Source: Planctomycetota bacterium (lineage in GTDB: Bacteria > Planctomycetota > Planctomycetia > Planctomycetales > Planctomycetaceae). From it: DNA of 56,329 nucleotides. The DNA is taken from the NCBI GenBank assembly GCA_027618475.1, contig JAQCEJ010000029.1, positions 1 to 56,329 of the forward strand. Direction: 5' to 3'. How positions within the stretch are numbered: position 1 is the stretch's first letter; every line of letters starts with the position of its first letter. This document shows, in pieces, positions 16,858 through 32,240 of this stretch. Made by a program: the position numbers and the translations under genes. The notes under the pieces were generated by a model. The model searched no databases. It was given only the letters and a program-made list of their open reading frames with translations, and was not told the DNA's origin.

Positions 16858-19017
16858 ATGTCGGCAAATACAGCAAACCTCTCGGGTCAGAATTCCGGCG
16901 GAAATGGCGGTGGTACCCTCGTACGCCCCTGGATTATCAACAGTAAGTGCGACCTGTTATTATTCGTAGGGACGCCGTTGTTGATTATACCCTTGCTGTC
17001 GATCGCGAGGACGACGTACAGCATCGAGCAGATCAGTCTGTTTGTTGTCGCGTTTGGTGCGATGGGGCATCATCTTCCCGGAATGATTCGCGCTTATGGC
17101 GACAGGGCGTTATTTTCTCGTTTTCGCGTTCGTTTTATCGTCGCGCCGATCTTTCTCTTGTCGGTCGCCATTTATTTTTCATTTCACCATTACAGCGGGT
17201 TGCTGCTGATCGCCCTCCTCTGGGCGTTCTGGCACGCGCTGATGCAGATCTATGGGTTCCTCAGAATTTATGATGCCAAGACGAAATCCCCCTCCCGGCT
17301 GAACTCGTGGATGGATTTTCTCATGTGTCTTTCGTGGTTTACAACCGGCTTTGTCTGGTCTCCGGGACGAATGACGCTGATCTTGGAGGGATTCTACAAA
17401 TCGGGGGGACCGCTGCTCGAACCGACCGCTGTTCACATCCTGCAGTCAACGGTGGGCATCGTCACGGGGGTAATTTCCTTATTCTATGTCGTGAATCTCC
17501 TGAGGGAGATGGGTCATGGGTACTATCCAAGCCCCGTCAAATTATTTCTGATGGGGATCAGTATTGCCTTTTGGTTTTATACCATGATGGGCGTCGAAAA
17601 TGTGATTCTGGGAATTGCCATGTTCGAAATCTTTCATGACGTGCAATACCTGTCTATCGTCTGGATCTTCAACCGGAATCGCGCAGAGAAAGACCCCGCC
17701 GCCGGACGGTTTACCCGATTTCTCTTTCGGCGGAGCGGTGTGATGCTGGGTCTCTACATCGGACTCGTATTCGCCTACGGATTTCTAGGACTGCTCCCTG
17801 AAATCGTCACGATGCAACGGCTCAATCAGGCGTTGGCGGCACTTTACGTGTCGTCCGGTTTGCTTCACTTTTATTACGATGGTTTTATCTGGAAGGTGAG
17901 AGAATCGACGACGCGAGCAGCGCTCAACCTCGATGATTCGGCAGCCCGTTCGTTGCGGACGCAGCATATTCCTGGATGGATCGTTCATGGTTCAAAATGG
18001 ATGGCATTTGTGATTCCCGTAGCATTGCTTGGTTGGACGGAGTCGCGAGGGGCAATGCCCAGGCTCGATCAGTTTCGAAACATCGTCGCCATTCTGCCGA
18101 ACAGTTGGTCGGCCCATCACGAACTGGGCCTCGAATTGATGCGCCTGGGCGACTTCGGTGCGGCGCTGGACCATTACCGTGAGGCCGTTCAACTGAACCC
18201 GGGGTCTGCCGTTGCGCAAAGCAAGCTCGGAAATCTGTATGCACAACGAAAGGATGACACGCGGGCGATTCGGCACTTAACAGAAGCGATTCGTCTCGAT
18301 CCGCAATTGGTCGATGCGCACTCCGATCTGGGGGTGATCTTTCTCTCCCGTGGAGAAATCAATCGAGCCGAAGAAGAATTTCAGGCGGCTATCACGCTTC
18401 ATCCCGAGAATGCGACGGCTCATAACAATCTGGCAAACGTCTTGCAGAATCAGGGGAAGATTCAGGCCGCAGAACGGCATTTTCGTCTGGCTGTCCGCCT
18501 GCAACCCGGCTATGCAGTGGCCCATAATAACCTGGGTCTGGTATTGCTCAGGCAGGAACGGTTCGGCGATGCGATCGAAGAATTTGAACAGGCGATGCGA
18601 TACCAGTCCCGCTATGCAGAGGCGTGTTACAACCGCGGTGTTGTCTTCTTTCGACAAGGAGACAGGGCAGCGGCACTGGCCTCCTATCGACAAGCTATCG
18701 AATGGGATCCCGATCTGGTGATGGCGCTCAACGGTCTGGCATGGATAATCGCGACAGATACGAAATCGATACACAACAGCATTCAGGAAGCGGTTGCCGC
18801 TTCGCAACACGCCGTCGAGTTGACGCGGTCCGAACAGCCGATCTGTCTAACCACACTGGCGACGGCATACGCCGCCGACGGTCAATTCGAACTCGCGACA
18901 AACACGGCGGAGCAGGCCCTGCAAATCGCACGACAAATGCAGGCGGTGGAATTGACCCGACAACTCGAATCTCACCTGGATCTGTATAAACGCGGTATTC
19001 GGGTGACCGAACCGTAA
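16858..19017 (+). CDS. multi-TM protein with C-terminal TPR repeats
   Basis: A 719-residue protein. Residues 1-25 are polar and Gly/Asn rich. About ten membrane segments fill residues 35-400, starting with [20 protein letters not shown] and including several His residues within helices ([44 protein letters not shown]). From about residue 416 to the end there are eight TPR repeats of 34 residues, several ideal, for example [22 protein letters not shown]. It resembles planctomycete membrane-TPR proteins of unknown role. The His-x-x-x pairs in the helices hint at a diiron or heme type membrane enzyme, but that is only a guess. No clear ribosome-binding site precedes the ATG. Confidence 0.85.
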   Translation: MSANTANLSGQNSGGNGGGTLVRPWIINSKCDLLLFVGTPLLIIPLLSIARTTYSIEQISLFVVAFGAMGHHLPGMIRAYGDRALFSRFRVRFIVAPIFLLSVAIYFSFHHYSGLLLIALLWAFWHALMQIYGFLRIYDAKTKSPSRLNSWMDFLMCLSWFTTGFVWSPGRMTLILEGFYKSGGPLLEPTAVHILQSTVGIVTGVISLFYVVNLLREMGHGYYPSPVKLFLMGISIAFWFYTMMGVENVILGIAMFEIFHDVQYLSIVWIFNRNRAEKDPAAGRFTRFLFRRSGVMLGLYIGLVFAYGFLGLLPEIVTMQRLNQALAALYVSSGLLHFYYDGFIWKVRESTTRAALNLDDSAARSLRTQHIPGWIVHGSKWMAFVIPVALLGWTESRGAMPRLDQFRNIVAILPNSWSAHHELGLELMRLGDFGAALDHYREAVQLNPGSAVAQSKLGNLYAQRKDDTRAIRHLTEAIRLDPQLVDAHSDLGVIFLSRGEINRAEEEFQAAITLHPENATAHNNLANVLQNQGKIQAAERHFRLAVRLQPGYAVAHNNLGLVLLRQERFGDAIEEFEQAMRYQSRYAEACYNRGVVFFRQGDRAAALASYRQAIEWDPDLVMALNGLAWIIATDTKSIHNSIQEAVAASQHAVELTRSEQPICLTTLATAYAADGQFELATNTAEQALQIARQMQAVELTRQLESHLDLYKRGIRVTEP

Positions 19018-19059
19018 CCGCCGGCGTCGTGCGCCGTGCAGGTACGAATCATCAGAGCC

Positions 19060-19089
19060 TTGCCGGTAGGTTGCATCGCTCCGTATACT
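19060..19089 (+). promoter_or_regulatory. predicted promoter of the tandem uvrA gene
   Basis: TTGCCG (19060-19065) and TATACT (19084-19089) are separated by 18 bases and lie about 50 bases before the ATG at 19140. No LexA-type palindrome was recognised in the same spacer. Confidence 0.45.
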
Positions 19090-19139
19090 TGGTGCCAGTG
19101 CCAACGTCGAAACTACTTAACCGCCGACCGCGTCGTCAT

Positions 19140-26162
<7,023 letters not shown>

Positions 26163-26169
26163 GGTTTTT

Positions 26170-26366
26170 GTCCACAGATTTTCGCAGATAAACGCAGATG
26201 TGCAGTCGTCATGCCAAAGAGGCATGGCCACAACCCCAGAAAAGAAAGAAAAGTAAAATCAGGCTTGATTTTGCCCTTCCCATTATTTGCGTGTCTGTTC
26301 CTGACTTCATCTTTGCCTTTTCATCTGCGGCAATCTGCGAACATCTGCGAACATCTGCGGACAGTC
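26170..26366 (+). repeat. foldback intergenic element with CGCAGAT arms
   Basis: The spacer after uvrA has a left arm with repeated CGCAGAT units (26172-26200) and a right arm with four ATCTGCG units about 11-12 bases apart (26322-26360), in inverted orientation. Between them are two further perfect stem-loops, CATGCC-AAAGA-GGCATG (26210-26226) and AAAATCA-GGCT-TGATTTT (26255-26272). No gene is visible here. Confidence 0.65.
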
Positions 26367-26388
26367 TTTCTTTGGAATGTGAATCAAC

Positions 26389-26961
26389 ATGAACCAGAAC
26401 ACTTCGATCCCGCGCAGTCACGAACTTCTTTCTCGGGGGAACAGTCGGTTACTCGTCATCGACGTACAAACCAAGCTGTTACCGCATATTCACGATTCGT
26501 CGGAGGTCATCGAGCGTTGCCGGCAACTTGTTCTCGGGGCGAAGACGCTCGGCGTGCCGACAGGGGCGACAGAACAATATCCGAAGGGGTTGGGACCGAC
26601 CGTGACAGAACTTGCGCCGCATCTGCCGTCGCCGATCGAGAAACTGACTTTCAGCGCGATGCCGGTGCTCGACTGGAATATCTCGAATGACGCCGATCGT
26701 TATCAGGTTGTCATCTGCGGCGTCGAAGCCCATGTTTGTGTTCTGCAGACGGCGTTCGATTTGATAGCGAGCGGCTTTCGCGTTTATCTCCCGGTGGATG
26801 CCGTCGGCAGCCGACATCAACGCGACCGCGACACCGCCGTCGAACGCCTCTCCGCCGCCGGGGCCACCATTTGCACGACCGAGTCGGTGTTATTCGAATG
26901 GTGCGAAACCGCCGCGGCGGTCGAATTCAAGGCGATCAGTCAACTTGTCACCGGTCGATGA
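26389..26961 (+). CDS. isochorismatase-family cysteine hydrolase
   Basis: A 190-residue cytosolic protein of the isochorismatase-like hydrolase family. The catalytic triad pattern is visible: Asp in LLVIDVQ near residue 25, Lys in EKLTFSAM near residue 86, and Cys in VICGVEAHVCVLQTAFDL near residue 118. The cis-peptide region GVEAHVC is typical. Family members cleave isochorismate, nicotinamide or other small amides; the substrate here is not determinable. The length is normal. It is flanked on both sides by foldback repeats and looks like a single-gene unit. Confidence 0.9.
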   Translation: MNQNTSIPRSHELLSRGNSRLLVIDVQTKLLPHIHDSSEVIERCRQLVLGAKTLGVPTGATEQYPKGLGPTVTELAPHLPSPIEKLTFSAMPVLDWNISNDADRYQVVICGVEAHVCVLQTAFDLIASGFRVYLPVDAVGSRHQRDRDTAVERLSAAGATICTTESVLFEWCETAAAVEFKAISQLVTGR

Positions 26962-26988
26962 AGACCAGAAGTTCCCTCTTTCGGAGGT

Positions 26989-27192
26989 AAAGGAACACGA
27001 AGTAAAATGGCCGCAAAAAAGCGCAAAAGGGCGCAAAACAAAGACAGACTTTCGATTTGAATTCGTCAACTTGTACTTGTATTGCGTTACTCCTTTTTGC
27101 GACTTTTGCGTTTTATGCGGCCAATTCGACTATTCCCTTCGATGCCGCCAATCGGTTAACGATTTCTTCGGCGTTTCTCTGTGTCTTGGTGT
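26989..27192 (+). repeat. foldback intergenic element with TGGCCGCAAAAAA arms
   Basis: Left arm at about 27008-27039 (TGGCCGCAAAAAAGCGCAAA then more GCGCAAAA) faces a right arm at 27093-27122 (TTTTTGCGACTTTTGCG then TGCGGCCA) in inverted orientation. The left flank has an AACACGAAG unit and the right flank a TTTCTCTGTGTCTTGGTG unit. About 20 bases of the left arm recur at 55955. No convincing gene lies in this 293-base spacer. Confidence 0.65.
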
Positions 27193-27254
27193 TGAATTCT
27201 TATAAAATACACCGATTCGAAATGATCCCTCATGCATGTCAAAAGGACATCACA

Positions 27255-28439
27255 ATGACCGCCGTTTCCACGCCCTCTCGAATTGATCCGCCGCGCCGTA
27301 TTTTGATGGGGCCGGGGCCGAGTGAAATTCCTTCACAGATTCTGGCGGCGCTCGCCGCGCCGACGGTGGGGCATCTCGATCCGTATTTTCTCAAAATCAT
27401 GGACGAAATGCAGACGATGCTGCGCTCGGTCTTCATGACGCACAACCAGTTGACGCTCGCCGTCAGCGGCACCGGCAGCGCGGGGATGGAAACCTGCGTC
27501 GTCAACCTCATCGAACCGGGCGATAAGATGCTCGTCTGTGTCAACGGCGTCTTCGGCGGACGGATGGCCGACGTCGCCGGTCGCGTCGGGGCCGAAGTCA
27601 CCACGATCGAACGGCCGTTCGGCGAGGTCTTTTCACCCGAAGAGATCGAAGCGGCAATCAAAAAATCGCGGCCCGAGGTCGTCGGCATCGTTCATGCAGA
27701 AACATCGACCGGCGCCTGGCAGCCGATCGAAGAGATATCGAAGATCGTACACGCCCACGGAGCATTGTTACTGGTCGACTGCGTGACGTCGCTCGGCGGC
27801 GTTCCGGTGCTCATCGACGACTGGGAAATCGATGCGGCGTACAGCGGGACGCAAAAATGTTTGAGTTGTCCGCCAGGTTTGTCGCCGGTGACGTTCAGCC
27901 CGAGAGCCATTGATGTTATCGACCGCCGTAAGACAAAGGTGTCGAGCTGGTATCTGGACATGAACCTCGTGAAGAACTACTGGGGGAGCGACCGGACGTA
28001 TCACCACACCGCTCCCATCAATATGAACTACGCCCTGCATGAAGCATTGCGTTTGGCATTAGTCGAAGGCCTCCCCGCACGACATGACCGACATCTACGC
28101 AATCATCTCGCCCTCAAAGCGGGCGTCAAAGCGATGGGGCTCGATTATTCGGTGAAAGAGCCGCATCAGTTGCCGATGCTCAATTCGGTGACGATCCCCG
28201 CAGGGGTCGACGATGCGGCGGTCCGCAAGCAATTGTTAAATCAATTCGGCATCGAAATCGGCGGGGGATTAGGCCCGCTGAAAGGAAAGACTTGGCGCAT
28301 CGGCCTGATGGGAGAAGCGAGCAGTGAACGAAACGTGCTCCTCTTCCTCGCCGCACTCGAGCGGTGCCTGCTGGATCAGAATTTCAAAGTAAGCCCCGGT
28401 GCCGGCGTCGCAGCGGCGAACGGCCAGTATCGAGGATAG
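27255..28439 (+). CDS. PLP-dependent aminotransferase, alanine/serine-glyoxylate type
   Basis: A 394-residue class V aminotransferase. The opening [16 protein letters not shown], the glycine-rich [11 protein letters not shown] near residue 70 that binds the PLP phosphate, [12 protein letters not shown] near residue 175 with the PLP-ring Asp, and [13 protein letters not shown] near residue 200 with the Schiff-base Lys are all as in alanine-glyoxylate/serine-pyruvate aminotransferases (including PucG-like purine enzymes). RIGLMGEAS near the end contains the substrate-carboxylate Arg. The start at 27255 follows AAAAGGA at good distance; an upstream in-frame stretch would read through the foldback repeat and is rejected. 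It is single in its unit. Confidence 0.93.
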   Translation: MTAVSTPSRIDPPRRILMGPGPSEIPSQILAALAAPTVGHLDPYFLKIMDEMQTMLRSVFMTHNQLTLAVSGTGSAGMETCVVNLIEPGDKMLVCVNGVFGGRMADVAGRVGAEVTTIERPFGEVFSPEEIEAAIKKSRPEVVGIVHAETSTGAWQPIEEISKIVHAHGALLLVDCVTSLGGVPVLIDDWEIDAAYSGTQKCLSCPPGLSPVTFSPRAIDVIDRRKTKVSSWYLDMNLVKNYWGSDRTYHHTAPINMNYALHEALRLALVEGLPARHDRHLRNHLALKAGVKAMGLDYSVKEPHQLPMLNSVTIPAGVDDAAVRKQLLNQFGIEIGGGLGPLKGKTWRIGLMGEASSERNVLLFLAALERCLLDQNFKVSPGAGVAAANGQYRG

Positions 28440-28491
28440 GGTGGGGAACCTCGGCGAGATCGTATGAGCGGGTTTTTGTCTTGGGCATTTG

Positions 28492-28776
28492 TCAGACTTG
28501 TGTGATCTCGGCGCTTTTTTCGCACTCCGGTGCGATGAGTCGAATACAGAGTCGGGTTTTAAGTACCGCGAACAACGACAGAATTAAATAAAGCACTGAT
28601 CGCACGAGATGTGAAAGCGGGCCCGGAGCGTCAATGAGATAATCACTCGGATAATAACCCTGATAAACTTTTTTGAGAATATCCCACCCGTTTGCCACGA
28701 CATCTCCGAACGAGATGACGGCAAAGCATAAAAAGACAACCTTTATCAACACGTAAAGTGCGTCATAGGGCTTCAT
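28492..28776 (-). CDS. small two-TM hypothetical protein
   Basis: A 94-residue protein with two hydrophobic segments (about residues 7-26 and 58-78) separated by a polar, aromatic-rich loop with KKVYQGYYPSDYLID. I do not recognise a family. It converges on the aminotransferase gene with a 52-base gap. The start codon has no obvious ribosome-binding site, and hairpin repeats lie just upstream, so confidence that it is expressed is moderate. Its hydrophobicity pattern is coherent and unlike a chance antisense frame. Confidence 0.5.
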   Translation of the reverse strand: MKPYDALYVLIKVVFLCFAVISFGDVVANGWDILKKVYQGYYPSDYLIDAPGPLSHLVRSVLYLILSLFAVLKTRLCIRLIAPECEKSAEITQV

Positions 28777-28810
28777 GATGGATTTTCTCGAAAAAGAGGT
28801 CCAAGAATGT

Positions 28811-28903
28811 GCCGCCCCTTCAGGGCTCCCGTCTAGCTATCGCATACCCAGGGCGACGCTTACGCTCTGCCCTGGGCTAGTTTGTGGGTGCCCCTTCGGG
28901 GCG
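28811..28903 (+). repeat. GC-rich triple hairpin intergenic repeat
   Basis: Three stem-loops in 93 bases: a GCCC/GGGC hairpin (28812-28826), CCCAGGGC with GCCCTGGG (28847-28876), and GCCCC-TTC-GGGGC (28890-28902). A related set is seen at 40780-40823. It fills the spacer after the oxidoreductase gene and could stop transcription without a T-run. Confidence 0.6.
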
Positions 28904-28912
28904 GAAGAAACC

Positions 28913-30229
28913 TCACGCCCCCTTCGGCGTCCCCCAGTGCTCGCGGTATTCCCGCGTCACCAACTTGTTTGCTTCGTCGTCACCCAGAAACTGCTCGGTC
29001 TGCGGATCGAACTTCAGAGCCCGGCCGACTCTCACGGCAATGTTACCGAGATGACAGAGCGATGTGCTCAGGTGGCCGATCTCGATTTCGGCGTTGGGGG
29101 TGCCTCCGTTGCGGATGCAGTCGATGAAGTTCGTCACGTGGGCGGCATCGTCCTGGCCGCGCAGCGGGACGTCGACATCGATGCGGGCGTTCCGTTCGCC
29201 GAGCACTTGTAATTTCCCGCGACGGCTGGTGAAGAGCTGTCCTTTGGTGCCGTAGTATTCGACGCCGCTGTCGCAATTCTGCGGATAGTTCGTCGACCAG
29301 AGGCGTTGTTCGTAGATCAGCATTTTACGGCTGCCGGGTTTGCCGTCGCCGGGGTACTCGAACGTCACCTGCTGCGTATCGGGGAATTCCTGATCGTCGT
29401 CGAAGGCGTACTTGCCGCCGAGGGCCACGATGTTGGTAGGATGCGTGTCGACGCCGAGTCCCCACATGGCGTAATCGATATCGTGTACGCCGTCGTTGCC
29501 GAAGTCTCCGCAGCCGAAATGGTAGAACCAGTTCCACGTGCTGTGATGGCAGTTTGGTTGAAACGGTTTCATCGTCGCCGGTCCGACCCACAGATCGTAG
29601 TCGAACCCCGATGGCGGATCGGTCGGTTGGGCATGTCCGATCGAACCGCGACGTTGAATGTTCCACGTCTTCGCGGCGTAGACGTCGCCGATGATTCCTT
29701 CTTTCAGCATCTGTACCGCCAGTTGCGTCGTCGACGTCGAACGGGACTGCGTTCCATGCTGCACAACGCGATTGTTTCGACGAGCGGAATCGACGAGCAG
29801 TCGCCCTTCGCGGATGTTGTGCGAACAGGGCTTTTCAACGTAAACATGTTTGCCGGCGTCACACGCAAGAATCGATGCCGGGGCGTGCCAGTGGTTAGGT
29901 GTCGCCACGAGCACGGCGTCGAGCTTCTGATCGTCGAGAACCGTTCGCAGATCCGACACTGCGTGATCGGCGGGAATATCGAACGTCTCTGCGGCGGCCG
30001 CGAGACGACGGGTATCGGCGTCGCAAACCCAGGCGATTTCGACGCCGGGATTACTGACAAAGAGTTTGGCATCGTGCGTGCCACGTCCGCCACAGCCAAT
30101 GAGGGCAATACGAAGGCGATCGTTGGCACCGGCGGCACGCGCCGATGCAACGGCCCACTGACCGATTGCACCGGCAGCGAGACCCGTGGGAACATGATGC
30201 AAAAAATCGCGGCGATTGAGATCCGACAT
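28913..30229 (-). CDS. Gfo/Idh/MocA family oxidoreductase with Tat signal
   Basis: A 438-residue exported dehydrogenase. The N-terminus NRRDFLHHVPTGLAAGAIG is a twin-arginine signal (RRDFL, then a weakly hydrophobic stretch to ASARAA near residue 33). The NAD(P)-binding fold follows: LRIALIGCGGRGTHDAKL, VCDADTRR, VLVATPNHWHAPASI and the family's VEKPCSHNIREGR, whose Lys is catalytic. The C-terminal half has GVHDIDYAMWGLGVDTHPTNI. Such proteins are highly numerous in planctomycetes and act on sugars or sugar derivatives. The start at 30229 is fixed by AAGGAG upstream and the Tat motif. It borders the phage-derived cluster. Confidence 0.93.
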   Translation of the reverse strand: MSDLNRRDFLHHVPTGLAAGAIGQWAVASARAAGANDRLRIALIGCGGRGTHDAKLFVSNPGVEIAWVCDADTRRLAAAAETFDIPADHAVSDLRTVLDDQKLDAVLVATPNHWHAPASILACDAGKHVYVEKPCSHNIREGRLLVDSARRNNRVVQHGTQSRSTSTTQLAVQMLKEGIIGDVYAAKTWNIQRRGSIGHAQPTDPPSGFDYDLWVGPATMKPFQPNCHHSTWNWFYHFGCGDFGNDGVHDIDYAMWGLGVDTHPTNIVALGGKYAFDDDQEFPDTQQVTFEYPGDGKPGSRKMLIYEQRLWSTNYPQNCDSGVEYYGTKGQLFTSRRGKLQVLGERNARIDVDVPLRGQDDAAHVTNFIDCIRNGGTPNAEIEIGHLSTSLCHLGNIAVRVGRALKFDPQTEQFLGDDEANKLVTREYREHWGTPKGA

Positions 30230-30331
30230 GAGCCTGCTCCTTATCTCGATGGGGAGAGTGTGTTCGCGTTTATTATGATTCGACTCTCGCCCAAGAGCAA
30301 TGGCGATCAACTAGCCGAGGGTCGATGAGGT

Positions 30332-30493
30332 GCCTCCGTTAAATGGTGGTCCCCTCCGTTATGCATTTGTAGCTGGCCTCTGCGAGGCCGGATCGAGGTC
30401 GAAGACCTCGGCTGAGAAGTCCTCTTATCGCTGCGCGACCGGGACACAAAGCTGTCCCGGCCACCCAAAAGACCTCCACCATTTAACGGATGC
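30332..30493 (+). mobile_element. 162-bp inverted-repeat element with 18-bp ends (MITE-like)
   Basis: Ends GCCTCCGTTAAATGGTGG (30332-30349) and its inverted partner at 30476-30493 match at 17 of 18 positions. Inside are three more perfect stem-loops: GGCCTC-TGC-GAGGCC, GAGGTC-GAA-GACCTC and CCGGGACA/TGTCCCGG. There is no coding capacity. The stop codon of the frameshifted glycosyltransferase lies within the right end, so the element appears to cap that gene. No transposase with matching ends is present in the window. Confidence 0.65.
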
Positions 30494-31515
30494 ACCCGGG
30501 GATCGATGATTCCTCACAAGACGTCTGGGCGACTTCTAGTAACATCACTCGTAAGTCATGCCCGAACCGCGTGAATGAGAATGTCCGATCGGCGTGATCG
30601 CGGGCTTTCTCTGAACGACATTGGCATTCATACGGATCGACAATCGTGTGCAGCGCTGCGGTGAATTCGTCGAGATCACGACACAGAAAGCCGGTTCCCT
30701 CGACGATTTGTTCATTGAACCCGCCGCGCATCGACGATCGGAAGACAACCGGCACGCATTGCCTCGGCGGCGGTGCGCCCGAAGGATTCGGTCAATGTCG
30801 GATGGTGATAGAGCAGGGCATCCCAATTCCACAGATGCCGACGTTGTTTCCAGCAGGGGGCGAAGAACTGCGTTCGGCCGCGACAGGCCGTGTGAAGTTC
30901 AGACTGTAACGACGCAGGACAACCGACGAATTCCCACTTTATGTCTGCGAAGTCATCGCTCAGTCGTCGATAAAAACCTGTCAGTGTGCGCGGCCATTTA
31001 CGGAGCTGAGGCGTACAGAGTCGGCCGATGATGAGTTGTGTTCGTTGCTCGCGATCGACGTCATTCAATCGCAGAGGACGAGGAACGCCTTGCCAGACGA
31101 CCGTTCCTCGGCTTTCACCACATTGTGCGGCGAGCCAGTGAGAACAATACCAGCGAACGTCTTCATCGCCGGGGGGACTCAACGAGTGGACGTAACGAAT
31201 CGTCGGTACGCCGAGCGGGGCGTTCCATCGTGACGCCGGAGTATTGTGCAGAATGACGACGTCGGCATTGCAGTCGGCAACGGCGGCACCCGTGACATGG
31301 CTCCATTCGTAGAGTCGGCAATGAGCGAATGCCGTTCGCGTTTCGTCGGAGATCTTCGAGAGAAAGGCGATGTGATGCTCGCACATCGGCAGACTGCGCG
31401 TGATCGACCAGGCACACGCCGCCGTCCCGCCGGTGATTTCACCGACATTGCAGACTTGCAGCAGCCGCAATTGTTCAGGGGGCGATTCGACCTGGTCAGG
31501 AGGTCGGTGTATCAT
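30483..31515 (-). pseudogene. GT4-like glycosyltransferase, frameshifted
   Basis: The first part (start 31515, GGAG upstream) encodes about 266 residues with the glycosyltransferase-B features LLQVCNVGEITGGTAACAW near the N-terminus and TESFGRTAAEAMRAGCLPIVDA near the end, the E-x7-E region that binds the nucleotide sugar. It then meets a stop after DARRVQ. The -1/+1 shifted frame continues the family sequence as GGFNEQIVEGTGFLCRDLDEF to a stop at 30483, so a frameshift lies at about 30727-30737 (in GATGCGCGGCGGGTTC read on the minus strand). The last 8 or so codons come from the adjacent inverted-repeat element. It overlaps the GT2 gene by 20 bases. A sequencing error is possible. Confidence 0.75.
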
Positions 31516-32179
31516 CACGTCTCCATTTCGCGATGAAACGTCCCCGATCAGCTCGCCAGGCTTCTCCCCGTTGTGGCAGAGAGTGGGGGTCATGTGCGGT
31601 CCTATGTTCGAGGTGTTCGAGCGGCAGGTCGGGGAGAGCCAACAGAGTCGCGTGCTCTTGCCGGTTCTTCATCAATCGCATTTGTAAGTCGGTATCTGAC
31701 CAGTAGGTGGTGAGTTGCGAATCAAAACCGCCGTGCTGTTCCAGAGTGGAGCGTCCGATCGCAAAACACCACCCTTCGAGTACATGACGTATCGGGAGTT
31801 TCTCGAGCACCGCACGAGGTAAAAAATCCTCACGCCGCATGCGGAGTCCGGTCATCTGCACACAACCCGTGATGAGGGGAAACAACAATCGGTCGACCCA
31901 TGCTCCAAAAGAGAGCGTGTCGTTGTTGAGAAAGACAATCCATCGCGTCTTGGCCTCCTGCCAGCCGACGTTCCATGCCGCCGTGACGCCACGGTGAGGT
32001 TGACGCAACAGTGTGACGTGCGGGAGTCGTTCGATGTGAGACAACATCGACTCATCCGGCGAACCGTCGTCGACGGCGATCACCGGCCATCGCTTCGTAT
32101 CACATTCCCGCAGCGTTCTTATGCACGATAAGGTAAGGTCATGATGCCGATATTGCGGTATTACAATCGTCGCCGGCAT
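31496..32179 (-). CDS. GT2 family glycosyltransferase
   Basis: A GT-A fold glycosyltransferase of about 227 residues. The first strand ATIVIPQYRHHDLTLSCI, VIAVDDGSPDES, the gap-helix with GVTAAWNVGWQEAKTRWIVFLNNDT (the metal-binding LNND variant of DxD) and a C-terminal EGWCFAIGR...FDSQLTTYWSDTDLQMRL are classic for GT2 enzymes. The start is uncertain: 32179 (preceded by GGAAAG) begins right at the fold, while 32275 would overlap the gene before by 35 bases. It is the middle gene of a three-gene sugar cassette at the end of the phage-derived cluster. Confidence 0.83.
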   Translation of the reverse strand: MPATIVIPQYRHHDLTLSCIRTLRECDTKRWPVIAVDDGSPDESMLSHIERLPHVTLLRQPHRGVTAAWNVGWQEAKTRWIVFLNNDTLSFGAWVDRLLFPLITGCVQMTGLRMRREDFLPRAVLEKLPIRHVLEGWCFAIGRSTLEQHGGFDSQLTTYWSDTDLQMRLMKNRQEHATLLALPDLPLEHLEHRTAHDPHSLPQRGEAWRADRGRFIAKWRRDDTPTS

Positions 32180-32240
32180 CGAGTCGCTTTCCAGATCGGT
32201 TGGAGCGTAAACGTGCTTCACATCGAACCATTTCGTGATG

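Noticed and set aside
26319-26366. Short CRISPR-like array (ATCTGCG units at 11-12 base spacing)
   Set aside because: The repeats are only 7 bases with 3-5 base spacers, are matched by inverted units on the left side, and no cas gene is present. It is a fold-back repeat.
27057-27254. Extended aminotransferase N-terminus or a separate small gene over the fold-back element
   Set aside because: The reading frame there runs through an inverted-repeat spacer, while the ATG at 27255 has a good ribosome-binding site and matches the family start.
30307-30495. Short open frame inside the inverted-repeat element
   Set aside because: It is produced by the palindromic sequence, has no ribosome-binding site and no recognisable content.
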